Shown: in pieces, positions 10,389-21,273 of the stretch | How the letters are laid out: every line of letters starts with the position of its first letter | How positions within the stretch are numbered: position 1 is the first letter of the stretch | From: Adiantum capillus-veneris | Taxonomy: Eukaryota > Streptophyta > Polypodiopsida > Polypodiales > Pteridaceae | Length of the DNA: 64,000 nucleotides | Assembly: GCA_014529385.2 (NCBI GenBank) | Contig: CM043950.1 | Location: forward strand, 71,524,435 to 71,588,434 | Direction: 5' to 3' | Notes under the pieces: model-generated | Told to the model about the DNA's origin: nothing | Database searches by the model: none | Seen by the model: only the letters and a program-made list of their open reading frames with translations | Position numbers and translations under genes: made by a program

Positions 10389-11012
10389 CTAGGATGGATA
10401 ATCTTGTAATTCCTGTAATGTTTGTTTTACAACAGTTGCATGTTGCTTTATAGAATTAAAATTGAGAGGACTTTGCTCGTTAGATTTGTTAACACTTTGG
10501 TTATCATCAGAATTCATTGCACTTTGCATAACATTACTAGAATTCACTACACTTTGCTCTTGAGAATTCACAAGACTTGGAGACAAGCAGTAACACAAAA
10601 AGACTTCATCTATCAAATATGCTTTCTGCAAAATAGAAAGTTCAGTTGTACAAATAACAGGTGCAGATGGTAGATTTTTCTCACCAAGCAAAAGCACATG
10701 TTTACCATTGGCCATGAAGGATAAAGAGTTGTGTTCATAACTAGTGTGCAATGTGTTTCCTAAACCATGCAGCCACTCTCGTCCTAAAACTACATCAGCA
10801 CGGTCCATGTTCATAACTTGGAAGTCAAGGGTCATCGTATGATCTTGAACAATAAGCTCGACCCCTTGAACTAACGTGTCCCATACTTCTTTATCATTCC
10901 CAGACATATGCTCCACCACATACTTGTGAGAGCAGGGGTCTATGTAAGCTTCAATTTCTTGACTAGCTTATAGTTCAAAAAGTTATGAGTTGCACCATCA
11001 TCCACTAAAATA
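10389..11012 (-). pseudogene. E2 aspartic protease and following linker
   Basis: The minus-strand frame from 11257 ends with CILVDDGATHNFLNYKLVKK, a retropepsin active site in D-D-G-A form. After a break, the frame from 10919 gives VMNMDRADVVLGREWLHGLG, the typical I/V-L-G-x-x-W-L protease flap-distal motif. It then runs into a low-complexity Ser/Asn/Gln-rich linker. E3 has the same two halves at 16500-17242, with the break at almost the same place. Confidence 0.8.
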
Positions 11013-11421
11013 CAAACAGGTTGTTCGTTAATAGTGCCATGAATGCGAATCAAATAATGGGGGCCAAAGGTGGGTTGCCACATTGAAGCACGCACACAAC
11101 ACTTGTGCTTTTCTTCCATATGAAGAACCTCCACGACACAATATTTAGGAGATGAATCTAATGTGAGTCGTTGCACCGTGTGCATGGCCCTTTCTTTGCC
11201 TTGCAAAAGAGGACAATCTTTCTTGCTATGTTGGTACGAAAGACATTTAAAACACAAATTGTGTTTCTTTGCACGCTCAAAATCAGCAGTGCTGAGAGAC
11301 CCACGTGGAGTATCTCGTGAGAGCTTAGGCTTCTTAGCCTCTTGTGGGCGTGGAGAGATAGATTATCTTTTATTCCTCTTGGAATGTGTGGACATCTACC
11401 TCGCCATTGGCTCTTAGCCAC
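11013..11421 (-). pseudogene. E2 gag C-terminus with CCHC zinc knuckle
   Basis: MCFKCLSYQHSKKDCPLLQG holds a C-x2-C-x4-H-x4-C knuckle, the nucleic-acid-binding end of gag nucleocapsid. It is followed by MHTVQRLTLDSSPKYCVVEV and runs in frame into the protease active site. The equivalent in E3 is LCFQCLESGHGKKDCPKGK. A second overlapping frame (11421-11158) has no family likeness. Confidence 0.8.
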
Positions 11422-11443
11422 ATTGTTCTTAGCAAAATCATTC

Positions 11444-12334
11444 TTAGAGTAGGGAACATTTCCTTTCTCTCTTGGTCATCATCATATCTTTGGGCATGAC
11501 TGATAGCTTCTTGCAAATTTTTTGGATGTTGGGTCTTGACATGAAGACGATAGTCTTTGTCAAGACCCTATTAAAACCGTGTATCTTTTGGAATTCATCT
11601 AGACCTTCTAGTTTTAATATGATTTCCCGATACTTCGAAAGGTATTGTGTGAGAGAGAGGCCAGACATTCGACATGCATCCCATGCTAACCAATTCTTAT
11701 CTTTTTCATTGGAGTCCAAAAACTTTTTGGAGAAAGAAGCTTGAAACGCAACCCAAGACGGAAGACGAGCATCTATTGGAAATGTCATCCACCACTTATA
11801 GGTCTTTTCTTTAAGAGATAGACTTGTTTCCATAGCCGCCTTTATATCCGGGGTGTGTCTCAATCTATGAATATCACTCCATTTGTATAAGAACGTATTG
11901 ACCGCATCCTTGTTGCAATCACGCTCTTTCGCATGAAACTCAAGAATGGTAATATTATTAAGTAATGCATTGCTACCTTCTGGATCTTCTGAAGCACTTG
12001 TCTCTTGGACTCCTTGACTTGTGCAAGCTTGGTTTCCTTGAACCATGCCACTTGTGGCTCCTTGAGCAGTCTGTGAATTCATATATTTCACAAGTAAGTT
12101 CGTAAGATTGGTAATGTTCATCCTCAAAAACACAAGTGATAATATCTTCGTAAGAACACTGATGTTTTCACTATTGGTGTTCCATACGCGGGCCAATTGT
12201 CCTGATGACGGATACTTGGTGTAGTGAGGAGGTTCAATGAAACCAAGAGCAACATGTTGATTTTCAACATTGTTGTCCTTTTGCAACCATTTGTATCTAA
12301 ATGGTAACTCACATGAGTAACTTGAAAATCTCAT
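11444..12334 (-). pseudogene. E2 gag core
   Basis: A 296-codon minus-strand frame. Residues from ~130 carry the gypsy gag pattern: EFHAKERDCNKDAVNTFLYK, TPDIKAAMETSLSLKEKTYK, WWMTFPIDARLPSWVAFQAS, then YLSKYREIILKLEGLDEFQK. E3 gag has the same string of motifs (WWMSLKEKN, YISRYRDVIINLEGLDNFQQ). The first ~70 residues are not recognisable. A frame break separates it from the CCHC part near 11440. Confidence 0.75.
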
Positions 12335-13460
12335 AGCTACTAAGGGACAAAATAGGGAGTGTCCTCATGTCAGACTTTTGAACATGTTGCAACACACAGA
12401 ACTACATGTTCACCACATGCCAACATGATTTGTCAGCACACCTACTAAGTCCCTGACGTATGAAACTATTGAATCGGTATCCAACCCCACCACAACAAGT
12501 GTTCAAAGTTGAAAACCTGAGCAAATTTTAGAATAGGGAGAGAATCGCCCATTCAAAAAGATTTGTGCTAACATATGCGCTTAGCAGATCCTTTAGCAAA
12601 GAATACGGATAAGTTGTCCATCCAACGCAGGATGAATCGTAGTAGTAAGAGTGAGGGACTTTCCCCCAACCACTTACAGACAATCTTCCACGACTGACGA
12701 CAAACTAGTTGAAATCACTGAGGAACTTTAAATCGTTGATGACATTGAAGGTGTCAAGAAAATCGAGCTTCCCACTGAACTTGCTGGCATCGGATGCACT
12801 CCCCAAGTTGCAAGTCACCATATGTAGACTTGATGAAGGATCTTGCAAACGTTGGTCGGCAAATTTTGATCCACAATTTCTGGTCTTCAGAACCTGCGGA
12901 GCTACAAAAAATAGTAGAAGAACAATCATCCAAATGCACCGCAGATGACTATAATCTCAACAATTTGAGAAACTCTGCCAAAAATTGAGGGCTTGCCGAT
13001 GAAATTTTCGGACCCTTGTCGGACGAGGTTATCACCATTTGTTCAATGTCAAGGAGAACGGAGGGTTACCACGGGAGCAGTAGCCCTAAGGAGAGGGGAC
13101 CCTTCTTGTTTTTTAATTGTTGCCCTAAGGCCAAGGGCCTTTGTGCTCTTTGGTTCAAAATCCCCCCCTCAAAACAGGAAGCGATGGCGCTGCAGGCAGC
13201 CGAGCGAGCAAGAGACACACACCGTGCTCAACATATTGCTCCTCGGCGTGAGCGTATATGATAACTTTTGTTGCTCACTGCCTCACGCATCCATCAAGCT
13301 CACCCCCGTGGCGTTCCACGTTGGTTAGAAACTTAGCTTTCCTCGCCTCAAGAGGCTCTGCACACGGAGTGGGTCTTCATCCCCACCTTGCAAGAGAGGA
13401 GCTCCATGGCCTTGCATGCACATGCAACATGCAAAAGGACCACACCCTCTGTCTAAACTT
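12335..13460 (-). other. E2 5' leader
   Basis: About 1.1 kb between the primer site and gag on the minus strand. No frame in it shows family likeness. E3 has a comparable ~780 bp leader, so a long untranslated leader seems normal for this lineage. Confidence 0.55.
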
Positions 13461-13473
13461 AGCTCTGATACCA
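13461..13473 (-). other. E2 primer binding site, tRNA-iMet type
   Basis: The minus strand reads TGGTATCAGAGCT one base after the LTR end (CTTACA). This fixes both the orientation of E2 and the inner edge of its 5' LTR. Confidence 0.8.
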
Positions 13474-13474
13474 T

Positions 13475-13616
13475 TGTAAGACCCAAGAGTTGCATAATAG
13501 AGATTCTCCACCCAAACCCCCATTATATATCCCTTGGCATAGAATCTCCTTGTCTGCCTTTAGTAGTCGGCCCTTGGCCCGAGTCCTACTCGCCTAGGTT
13601 TGCCCTTGGCATGACA
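13475..13616 (-). repeat. E2 5' LTR (short, ~142 bp)
   Basis: On the minus strand it starts TGTCATGCCAAGGGC, contains GGGATATATAATGGGG (a TATA box in the expected middle part) and TTTGGGTGGAGAAT, and ends GGGTCTTACA. It matches the E3 LTR in general layout. The outer edge (13616) is inferred from TG/CA termini only. Confidence 0.6.
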
Positions 13617-14286
13617 ACTCATTCTCGATACCTGCTCTATTTTGCACTCATAGCTTTCAACGATGGAATCTCCATATATCAAGAAGGGAGACATGTTAAC
13701 CCATGTTGTTATTCTTATTATTTTTAGCAGTTTTACTCATAGGCTAGGCGTGTGAGTACCATATGTGCATGAACATTGATTGGGTGATTGCCGATGAGAG
13801 GGGCACCACAAAATTTAGCAGATAAAGATTTGGTGTCTTGAGAGGCCGTGTGGGGGTAGGCGTCTATGAACAAAATGACCCACATAAGAGCCATTGTAAC
13901 CTAGCTTTTAGGGGCATTCTTGGACTCTACTAATGTAGAGCGCTCTTGCTCTCCTTTTTCTCTCCCCTTATCCTCTTGCTGTGTGAAAGTGAGAGAGTGT
14001 GTGTTTGTGTGCATGACAGAGAGAGAAAGGGTGTATATGATCGAGCATTGATAGCGGTACGACGGCTATGAGACAAACGAGCAATAGAGGAAATCTCCTT
14101 CCTTATTATAGCATGGGATGCCCTCTTCAACAATGACATAAGGAGGTGATTGACACAACATCCTCACCGTTGAGATTTTTTGCACTAGGATTGTGTGCTT
14201 GCAACCTTCGTGGTTCACAGACAGCACATGCCAATGCCCCCACTATTGACACTTACACACAATAGACTTCAATTATCCACTCTGCA
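13617..14286. other. Spacer between the head-to-head elements E2 and E3
   Basis: 670 bp with no recognisable gene. A GA/TG-rich simple-sequence stretch lies at about 13960-14030. No target-site duplication was found at either border. Confidence 0.4.
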
Positions 14287-14442
14287 TGTCAGGACACTGG
14301 TAACCTTCAGGGACTAGACAAGGGCAAGGCCGGGCTAGGCAGTGTGGAAAGGGAGTCCAACTAGGGAAAAGGGCCAGGGGCCATGCTATATAGTGGGTGG
14401 TTGGGTGGTGGACTCCTAGGTTCTAGTTCCCCTTGTCTAACA
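14287..14442 (+). repeat. E3 5' LTR
   Basis: It begins TGTCAGGACA and ends CTTGTCTAACA. It matches the 3' LTR at 19999-20151 through AGACAAGGGCAAGGCCGGG, the CATGCTATATAGTGGG (TATA-like) part and GGTTGGGTGG. At ~156 bp it is very short for a plant gypsy LTR. Confidence 0.85.
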
Positions 14443-14443
14443 T

Positions 14444-14456
14444 TGGTATCAAGAGC
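14444..14456 (+). other. E3 primer binding site
   Basis: TGGTATCAAGAGC, two bases after the LTR, is the iMet-type site with one extra A relative to the usual TGGTATCAGAGC. Confidence 0.7.
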
Positions 14457-15226
14457 TTGCTTCTTTTTTTGGGAAAGGCACAGCCGTGGAGGAGGGGAGC
14501 CACACAAACTTGCATGAGCAAGTTGCATGTCGGGATCAAGGGATTGTGGAGCACCTCTCCTGTGAGGAGGACGACAAGCCAAAATCCGTGGGCAACTCCC
14601 CTTGCAAGATAAAGACACCAAGGTGGAACATACACCAAACCCAACCCTTGCGAGATCTATGGCATCGTGCCGGGCGGGGGAGTATTTCTCGACCCAGGGC
14701 TGAAGCCCCTTGCGCATTGTAGTGACCGCCATGGCCTCATCTCCTCCCTCGCACGCTACTGTAAGCGGCCATAGCCGCTGAGCTCGTGTCTTTACACATT
14801 GAACGGGCGCCAACCCCTTGGGGGTTAGGGCCAAACATTTTTTTTCAAGTACAAGGGACGATACCCATAGTGGGGTACCCCCCCTCCCTCGTGTGCGGAT
14901 TTGGCAAGGCACGGCATCTCGACACGGCCGGCAAAAACTTTGACACACCAATTCTCTACGTATTACCAGCAGAAACTTGGAAATTTAATCAAAGAATTCC
15001 GACAGGAGTTAAAAGTACCATTATCTTTCAAAATCAATTAATGGTTGCAAACATAATTGATTCGACTACCAAGGAATTAAGGAATTCCCTATACGACGGA
15101 CATTTCGGATCGATTTCCACCGGCATACTATCGATTTTGACGGAATCAGCAAGGCTAATTACACTTTGCAAGTGCTCTCAATCTCAGGTATTTTTCTGAC
15201 TATTCTTTGCACCGCACTGTGTCGCC
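14457..15226 (+). other. E3 5' leader
   Basis: About 770 bp with no family-like frame. It includes GC-rich blocks such as the stretch near 14660-14790. The open frames on either strand here (for example 14361-14951 minus) have no motif and probably reflect GC content. Confidence 0.5.
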
Positions 15227-16441
15227 ATGTATTCAGATATCAATATGACTTTTGATTTTGAGCAAAGTACACATGATCCTGCCCATGATGGCCTGCGGCC
15301 GGATCTTCTCAAGGAGAGTACTCGTGATGCTACAGCAAGTGATGACACTTACGAATTGCTCGATATTCAAGAATTTAATGCACCTCAGACACGCATGTTA
15401 GTCACGGATGAAAATTTTAAAGCTTTAAATGCAAATGTTACTAAACTATACACATTAGTGATTCAATTAATGCAACAACAGTCTAAGGGTCCTGCTGACA
15501 CATACATGCATGAGCACGTTTCTACACAAGGGCAAGGCCCTTCTAATCCAGGGCAAGGCCCAGCTGATGATACTTTGCACACTCTCACTGCAAAAGAGGT
15601 GGGTGAGTTGTTGAAAAACACCAAACCACCGATTTTTAAGGGACAAGACTGAGACTGCAATAAGGATGCAGTGAATATCTTTCTCAGCAAGTGGCATGGA
15701 ATTCACACCTTATGGCGTACTCCGGACGCAGTCAGACCTGTGCAAACGAGCTTAACTCTGGAAGGCAAGGCCTACAAATGGTGGATGTCTCTCAAGGAGA
15801 AGAATATCATACCATAGAGGTTGGAAGCTTTTGAAGCTATGTTAGAATTTTCGCCTACAAATGAGACAGATTGGAATTGGATGGCTTGGGATACATGTTC
15901 CATGCGCCAATATCCATCATTTTTTGAATATATATCTCGCTATCGGGATGTTATCATCAATTTGGAAGGCTTAGATAACTTTCAACAAGTACGGGGGTTT
16001 ATACGTGGTCTGGCACATGAGCTTAAGAAGTACTTCAAGACCCAAGACCCTAAAACACTTGAGGAAGCCATAGTGAAAGCACATATTCATGATGATCTAG
16101 ATGAAAAGAAAGCACATAATATTCACGTGCCTGCTAATACACATGGTAATACATGCACTCACTATGGGCACAATAAAAGAAAATTTATAGTAGCCAATTC
16201 ACATGCATCTAAAAGACCCAAGGGGTCCAGAGGTCCTCTCTCTCCTGAGGACTTTGATAAAGGTAAGAAAGAGAAATTATGTTTTCAATGTTTAGAAAGC
16301 GGTCATGGAAAAAAGGATTGTCCCAAGGGGAAATCTGCTGGTCATGGCAAGGAGAAAGTAGTGCACACGGTGCAATTTCTACCTCTTGAATCTTCCTCAC
16401 GATTCTCTACAGTGGAAGTAACACACAAAGGTGGTACGTGA
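15227..16441 (+). pseudogene. E3 gag with CCHC zinc knuckle
   Basis: ATG at 15227 is a plausible start. The N-terminal ~130 residues are acidic and Gln/Pro-rich. After a stop at 15650 the text continues DCNKDAVNIFLSKWHGIHTL, TSLTLEGKAYKWWMSLKEKN, a second stop near 15817, and then YISRYRDVIINLEGLDNFQQ. LCFQCLESGHGKKDCPKGK (about 16277-16333) is a C-x2-C-x4-H-x4-C knuckle. A frame end at 16439 precedes the protease. The two stops make it non-functional as it stands. Confidence 0.8.
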
Positions 16442-16499
16442 ATGCTCTCTCACAGCTTCCATGTGGTAACAAATCTTTGGACCACATGAGTTAGTACGT

Positions 16500-17242
16500 A
16501 TGCAGGAATTTTTGCAAGGTCACAAGATGTGCATCTTGGTAGATGATGGTGCTACTCACAATTTCATCAATTATGGATTGGTGAAAAAACTCAAATTGCC
16601 TCAAACTCCGAGTACCCACCACTACAAGATAGCAATGATGAATGGACATGATACCGAAATCTGGGATACTCAATGCCGAGTTGTTCCGTTGGAAGTACAA
16701 TGTTACTCTACATGCTTGGATTTCAGGTTATGAACATGGAAAGGGCAGACGTGGTCCTTGGTAGGGAGTGGTTGCATAGCCTAGGACCATCACTGAAGCG
16801 TAGATATGAGCACAACAGCTTGATGTTTGAATCCCATGGTGCACATGTGTTGTTGTTAGGAGAAAAGGATGTACCTTCTTCACCATTCATTTGTACCGTT
16901 GAGCTTATGCAACTCGTTTTTGACAATGAAATAGATCAAGTTTTCTTGTGTTACTCATTGTCTCATTTTCTTTCTAGCATTGAATCTGTTGAACATTCCT
17001 CAACGCCGTATGCTTCTTTCTCATCTCTTCCACCAATGGCTAATTCCAAACAAGCAAATGTTGCTAGTGAGTTACAAAAATTATTAAAGGAATTTCTAGA
17101 TGTTTTTCCTAATGATTTGCCACCAGGATTACCGCTGACACAATCGGTGCAACATAGCATCAATGTGGCTACAGGCTGTAAACCTGTCAGTAAACTGCCC
17201 TACCGTATGAGTTATTTTGAAGCTGTTGAGATGGAACGTTAG
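16500..17242 (+). pseudogene. E3 aspartic protease and linker
   Basis: CILVDDGATHNFINYGLVKK (about 16530) is the retropepsin active-site region in D-D-G-A form. A frameshift near 16700-16730 leads into FQVMNMERADVVLGREWLHS. The linker continues to LKEFLDVFPNDLPPGLPLTQ and PVSKLPYRMS, the usual lead-in to gypsy RT. A TAG at 17240 interrupts just before RT. Confidence 0.8.
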
Positions 17243-17960
17243 CTTGCTGAATACCTCAGCAGAGGGTATATACAACCTAGTTCTTCACCATGCGCCTCTC
17301 CTATCCTATTAGTGAAGAAAAAAGACGACAGTATGCGCATGTGCGTAGACTACCGTGGCTTAAATGCAGTTATGGTTAAGAACAAATACCCATTGCCCCG
17401 AGTAGATGAGTTGTTCGACAAACTCACTCATGCTCACATTTTTATGAAAATAGACTTGCGGTCAGGATATCACCAAGTCCGTATTCGACTTGCTGATATA
17501 CCCAAAACTGCATTCCAAACACGGTTTGGACACTACGAGTTCTTGGTGATGCCCTTTGGGTTAACCAATGCGCCCGCAACATTTCATGACACTTATGGAT
17601 AGTGTCTTGAAGCCGTACTTGGGAAAATTTGTCATCGTTTTCCTCGATGACATTCTAGTCTACAGTGCTTCTGAAGAAGAACACTTGCAACATCTCAGGC
17701 AGTTGTTCAAGTTGTTACGAACAAACAAATTATATGCCAAGGAATCTAAGTGTGATTTTTTGAAAGAAGAAATTCACTATCTAGGGCATTTTATTTCAGA
17801 TAATGGGCTATATATGGATCAATCCAAAGTGGATACCATCCGAAAATGGCCTTCTCCTGAAAATATAGAAGAGTTACATATTTTTTTGAATTTGCAGGTT
17901 TTTACCGAAGGTCTGTTAAAAACTATGCTAGTATTAATGTTCCCATGAAGGATCAACTAA
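17243..17960 (+). pseudogene. E3 reverse transcriptase
   Basis: [60 protein letters not shown] and [13 protein letters not shown] are all present. The catalytic box FVIVFLDDILVYSASEEEHL lies near 17627-17690, after a one-base frameshift at about 17585. The thumb (KLYAKESKCDFLKEEIHYLG, HFISDNGLYMDQSKV) is readable. This domain is close to intact. Confidence 0.85.
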
Positions 17961-18414
17961 AAGGCAAAGGCAAAGCTTTTCAGTGGGGATCCGCTCAACA
18001 TCACAGTTTCGATACGCTCAAGGATGCATTAGCTACAACTCCCATACTAGCTATTGTAGATCCTCTGAAACCATTCATTTTGGAAACGGATGCCAGTGAT
18101 CGTGCTATTGGAGCATTCCTGTCAAGACAGACGGCTAATTGCATTTGAAAGCAAGAAGATTGATGCAGCTCAATAGAATCACTCTGCTTATGAGCGCAAA
18201 CTCTATGCAATAGTGCCTGCCTTAAAAACATGGCGGCATTATCTATATGGTGCTCAGTTTCAAATTGTGTTTGACCATGAAAGCATCAAATGGTTTACAC
18301 AACCAATGGATTTGAAGGGTCGGAAAGCAAGGTGGGCCGAGATTCTTTAGGAATATGATGCCAAGCTCAAGTATCGTAAAGGTCGATACAATGTGGTGGT
18401 TGACGCTCTAAGTT
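17945..18414 (+). pseudogene. E3 RNase H
   Basis: KDQLKGKGKAFQWGSAQHHS and FILETDASDRAIGAF open the domain. A frameshift near 18130-18147 interrupts AFESKKIDAAQ, followed by YERKLYAIVPALKTWRHYLY and QIVFDHESIKWFTQPMDLKG. The catalytic acidic residues can be placed. Further stops occur at ~18174 and 18348. Confidence 0.8.
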
Positions 18415-18600
18415 GTATGTTGGAGATCAATTCTCTCTTGTTCACGGAACTTCATAGTGAATTTTTAGATTCTCTCAAAGGCAAATATGAGCATGATGAA
18501 GCATATTCCAAAGTGTGGAGCCATGTACAAATGAGGGATCCTTCTCACTCCAATAATGGTAGTGTAACGTTAACCTCCACACCTAGTTCTCCTCTATCGA
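18415..18600 (+). pseudogene. E3 RNase H to integrase linker
   Basis: LFTELHSEFLDSLKGKYEHD and YSKVWSHVQMRDPSHSNNGS form a Ser-rich linker in the usual place between RNase H and the integrase finger. No catalytic motif is expected or seen. Confidence 0.5.
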
Positions 18601-19775
18601 GTGATGAACTATAGCGATGGAAGCATTTCACCATCGACAATGGGTACCTACTCCATAAGGGGAGAGTTTGTGTACCGACGGACACAGACATTCGACACCG
18701 AATTCTTTATGAATGTCATGATGGTCCAAGTGCAGGGCACCCGAGTATTAGAAAAACTTATGCTCTCGTACGACGATAGTTTTACTGGCCAGGTGGGTAT
18801 ACATGGCTTTGTTCAAGCTTATGTCTTGCATTGCCAAAAATGTCAAGTTAACAAAGCAGAGTGCCTGAAAGCATGAGGACTCTTACATCCTTTGGAGATT
18901 CCCAATGGAAAATTGGAAAGCATCTCTATGGACTTTATTGTGGGTTTACCAACAATTGTACGAGGTCATGACTCGGTATGGGTGGTCGTAGACCAGTTGA
19001 CTAAATTATATAAGTTTATTCCAACCAAATCAACGGTTAAGACACCAGAACTAACCAAGTTATTTGTGGACAATCTATACAAATTGTATGGTTTGCCAAG
19101 TAACATTGTCAGTGACCGTGATCCCAAGTTTAACAGTCACTTCTGGAGGGCTGTGTTTAAACGATTGGGTACACAACTAAGCCTCAGTAAATCCGATCAT
19201 CCAAAAACAGATGGTCAGACTGAACGAGTTAACCAAGTGCTAGAGGATATTCTAAGAGCATACGCCAGCAAAAAATAGTCAGACTGGGAAGAATACTTAC
19301 TTATTCTCGAGTTTGCCTACAACAATGCTAAGCATGTCACAATTGGATTTAGTCCTTTCATGATCATGTATGGGTTTCAACCTAGGTCACCTGTTACAGT
19401 GGGGTTGTCAACCGAAAAGCTCCAACAGGTTAAGGATTTTCTCCAAGACCACATGGATATGTTGAAACTCGCTCATCAGAATGTTCGACAAGCACAGGAT
19501 CGGTATAAGAAGTATGCTGATGAGAAACGTCGGCAAGTTACCTTTGAGGAAGGGGAGGAAGTATTTTTACGTGTGCCAAAACATTCACAAAGTATGAAAA
19601 CTAGGCCAACACCTAAATTATCTCCACGATATTGTGGGCCTTTCAAAATACTCAAGCGAGTAGGTGATCGTGCCTACAAATTATTGCTACCTGCATATTC
19701 TCGCATTCATTCGGTGTTTCATGTAAGCCGTTTACGTAAGCGGTTACATGGGGATGACAATGTCATATTGACCCA
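18601..19775 (+). pseudogene. E3 integrase
   Basis: The zinc finger is partly scrambled by frameshifts, but VLHCQKCQVNKAECLK keeps the C-x2-C pair. The core is well preserved: SISMDFIVGLPTIVRGHDSV, LPSNIVSDRDPKFNSHFW and KTDGQTERVNQVLEDILRAY, giving the D,D-35-E triad. A stop at 19276-19278 follows RAYASKK. The C-terminal part holds PRYCGPFKILKRVGDRAYKL (GPY/F module) and IHSVFHVSRLRKRLHG. Confidence 0.85.
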
Positions 19776-19987
19776 CAGATTTGGTTGATTTCATTGAACC
19801 TCCTACCTTACCGCATGAACCTGAACATGTTCTCGATTATCATGAGTTGCATACACGTCATCATGTATGTCAACAAGCCTTAATCAAGTGGAAAGACCAA
19901 CCTGAGGAAGGTGCCACTTGGGAAAACATTAGTGTTCTTAAGAAGAGGTTTCCCACTTTTGTTTTCGAGGACGAAAACTCTTCTTAA
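19776..19987 (+). pseudogene. E3 chromodomain
   Basis: DFIEPPTLPHEPEHVLDYHE, VCQQALIKWKDQPEEGATWE and NISVLKKRFPTFVFEDENSS match the plant chromovirus chromodomain pattern and the E2 copy at 6932-7153. It is fused to the integrase C-terminus by a small frameshift near 19780. The stop is at 19985-19987. Confidence 0.8.
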
Positions 19988-19998
19988 GGGGGGAGTAA
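19986..19998 (+). other. E3 polypurine tract
   Basis: AAGGGGGGAGTAA directly precedes the TGTCAGGACA start of the 3' LTR. Confidence 0.75.
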
Positions 19999-20151
19999 TG
20001 TCAGGACACCAACAAGGCCAGACTAGACAAGGGCAAGGCCGGGTTAGGCAGTGTGGAAAGGGCGTCCAGCTAGGGCAAAGGGCCAGAGGCCATGCTATAT
20101 AGTGGGTGGTTGGGTGGTAAACTCCTAGGTTCTAGTTCCCCTTGTCTAGCA
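19999..20151 (+). repeat. E3 3' LTR
   Basis: It starts TGTCAGGACA and ends CTTGTCTAGCA. It matches 14287-14442 with scattered substitutions and a few indels. Confidence 0.85.
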
Positions 20152-21273
20152 TTGAATAAGATGCCATCATAACCATTGGCATCCTAAGAATCATCTAAAA
20201 ATCAAGGCATTTCTTTGACATGTAGATAAGCATAATAGTAGTCTTCTTGAGCTCCTCATCATGGAAGAAGTCAATAAACACATGCATGGACATGAAGATG
20301 GAGAAACATACCACACGACTTGTAACATTTGGTCTTAGGCACTTGTGTAAATTTCCTTGATGGAAATTTAATTTGAAACACTTAGAGGTTTTAGAGTAGG
20401 TACTAGTCACTTTGGACTTTCCTTTAGAGGACGTGGGAGATATTGCAGCATGCCAAAGCCAAGCGCAGAACGACGAACTTTTGTAAAGTGGTCATAGAAG
20501 AACACCCCCCTTTCACCCAGCCCTCTTCAAGTGCTACTGTTGTAGAGGAGCTCACTCAACGATGCAGGGAATGCATCAAAGATGCCCATTACACATTCAC
20601 CTTCTAGCAATCTTCTTTGTTCGAGAGATAGATGCCTATAACAGTCAAGTTAACCACACAATACACGATTAAACCAAAAAAAAACTTTTGTGGAGTCTAG
20701 AAAATGTACAACTTTGCCAATTAGCTAGAAACCCCATCGGTGTTGATTGTAGACATAGCTTAGAGTGAAAATAAGCTGTGTTTCATTTATTCGATCAAAT
20801 AATGCAATTTATATCGAATAACTCGTTATCATTCACGTATTATCATAAAATACATGGAATTTTTGAATAATTTATAAACTATCGATCGATACTTTATCGA
20901 TCAGTTTAATATCGATCGATACGATTATATAAAAAAACACAAGTTGTTGTTTGATACGTTTTCAATCGATTTCGACTTTGGAGCTTTCTAGTTGTCACAG
21001 AGCTCACACTCTCTACCTCATACTTTAGAGACGCATTGTATTCTCTCTTATGTTTATGGCAATGAATTTGTTCTGGAGTTGCTAATTAATGACTTTGTTA
21101 AGAGTCAAGCAATGTCTTTTTATTTGATTGCCAAGCAATGTCCTCAATACTTATGTTTATGCGAATTCTCTTCAATACTTTATTTTGTTGCTACTAAATA
21201 AAAAAAGTGAGATATATAACTCAATAGGGAGCTACAATGAGAAAAAGTGAGATACATCATCATGAAAAGATGT
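20152..21273. other. Unassigned stretch between E3 and the hAT remnant
   Basis: No recognisable gene. At about 20880-20925 three nearby ATCGATCGAT/ATCGATC palindromic motifs occur in AT-rich DNA. Near 21190-21255 a short direct repeat (AAAAAGTGAGATA) occurs twice. Either could belong to the end of the neighbouring hAT element. No terminal inverted repeats could be fixed. Confidence 0.35.

Larger units (their letters stand above)
6809..13616 (-). mobile_element. E2: Ty3/gypsy chromovirus on the minus strand
   Basis: Read on the minus strand the order is LTR (13616-13475), iMet primer site, ~1.1 kb leader, gag with CCHC, protease, RT, foldback insertion, RNase H, integrase, chromodomain, purine tract, LTR (6931-6809). 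Gag, protease, RNase H and chromodomain resemble those of E3. The two LTRs are much more diverged from each other than expected for one insertion. They share mainly the TATA-like part and the TTGGGTGG block, so the ends may come from different family members or be very old. I found no target-site duplication. Confidence 0.85.
14287..20151 (+). mobile_element. E3: Ty3/gypsy chromovirus with very short LTRs
   Basis: Complete in layout: a 156-bp LTR, iMet-type primer site, ~780 bp leader, gag with CCHC, protease, RT, RNase H, integrase, chromodomain, purine tract and a 153-bp LTR. It is related to E2 throughout. Single stops and frameshifts interrupt gag (15650), RT (17240, 17590), RNase H (~18147) and integrase (19276), but most domains are otherwise intact. 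This makes it the best preserved chromovirus in the window. The flanking 5-mers (CTGCA left, TTGAA right) do not match. Confidence 0.9.

Noticed and set aside
14361-14951. 196-codon minus-strand frame near the E3 leader as a host gene
   Set aside because: It overlaps the E3 5' LTR and leader, has no motif, and lies in locally GC-rich DNA.
20870-20930. ATCGATCGAT cluster as an origin or regulatory array
   Set aside because: Only three short motifs in AT-rich DNA and no supporting context; possibly a transposon end.
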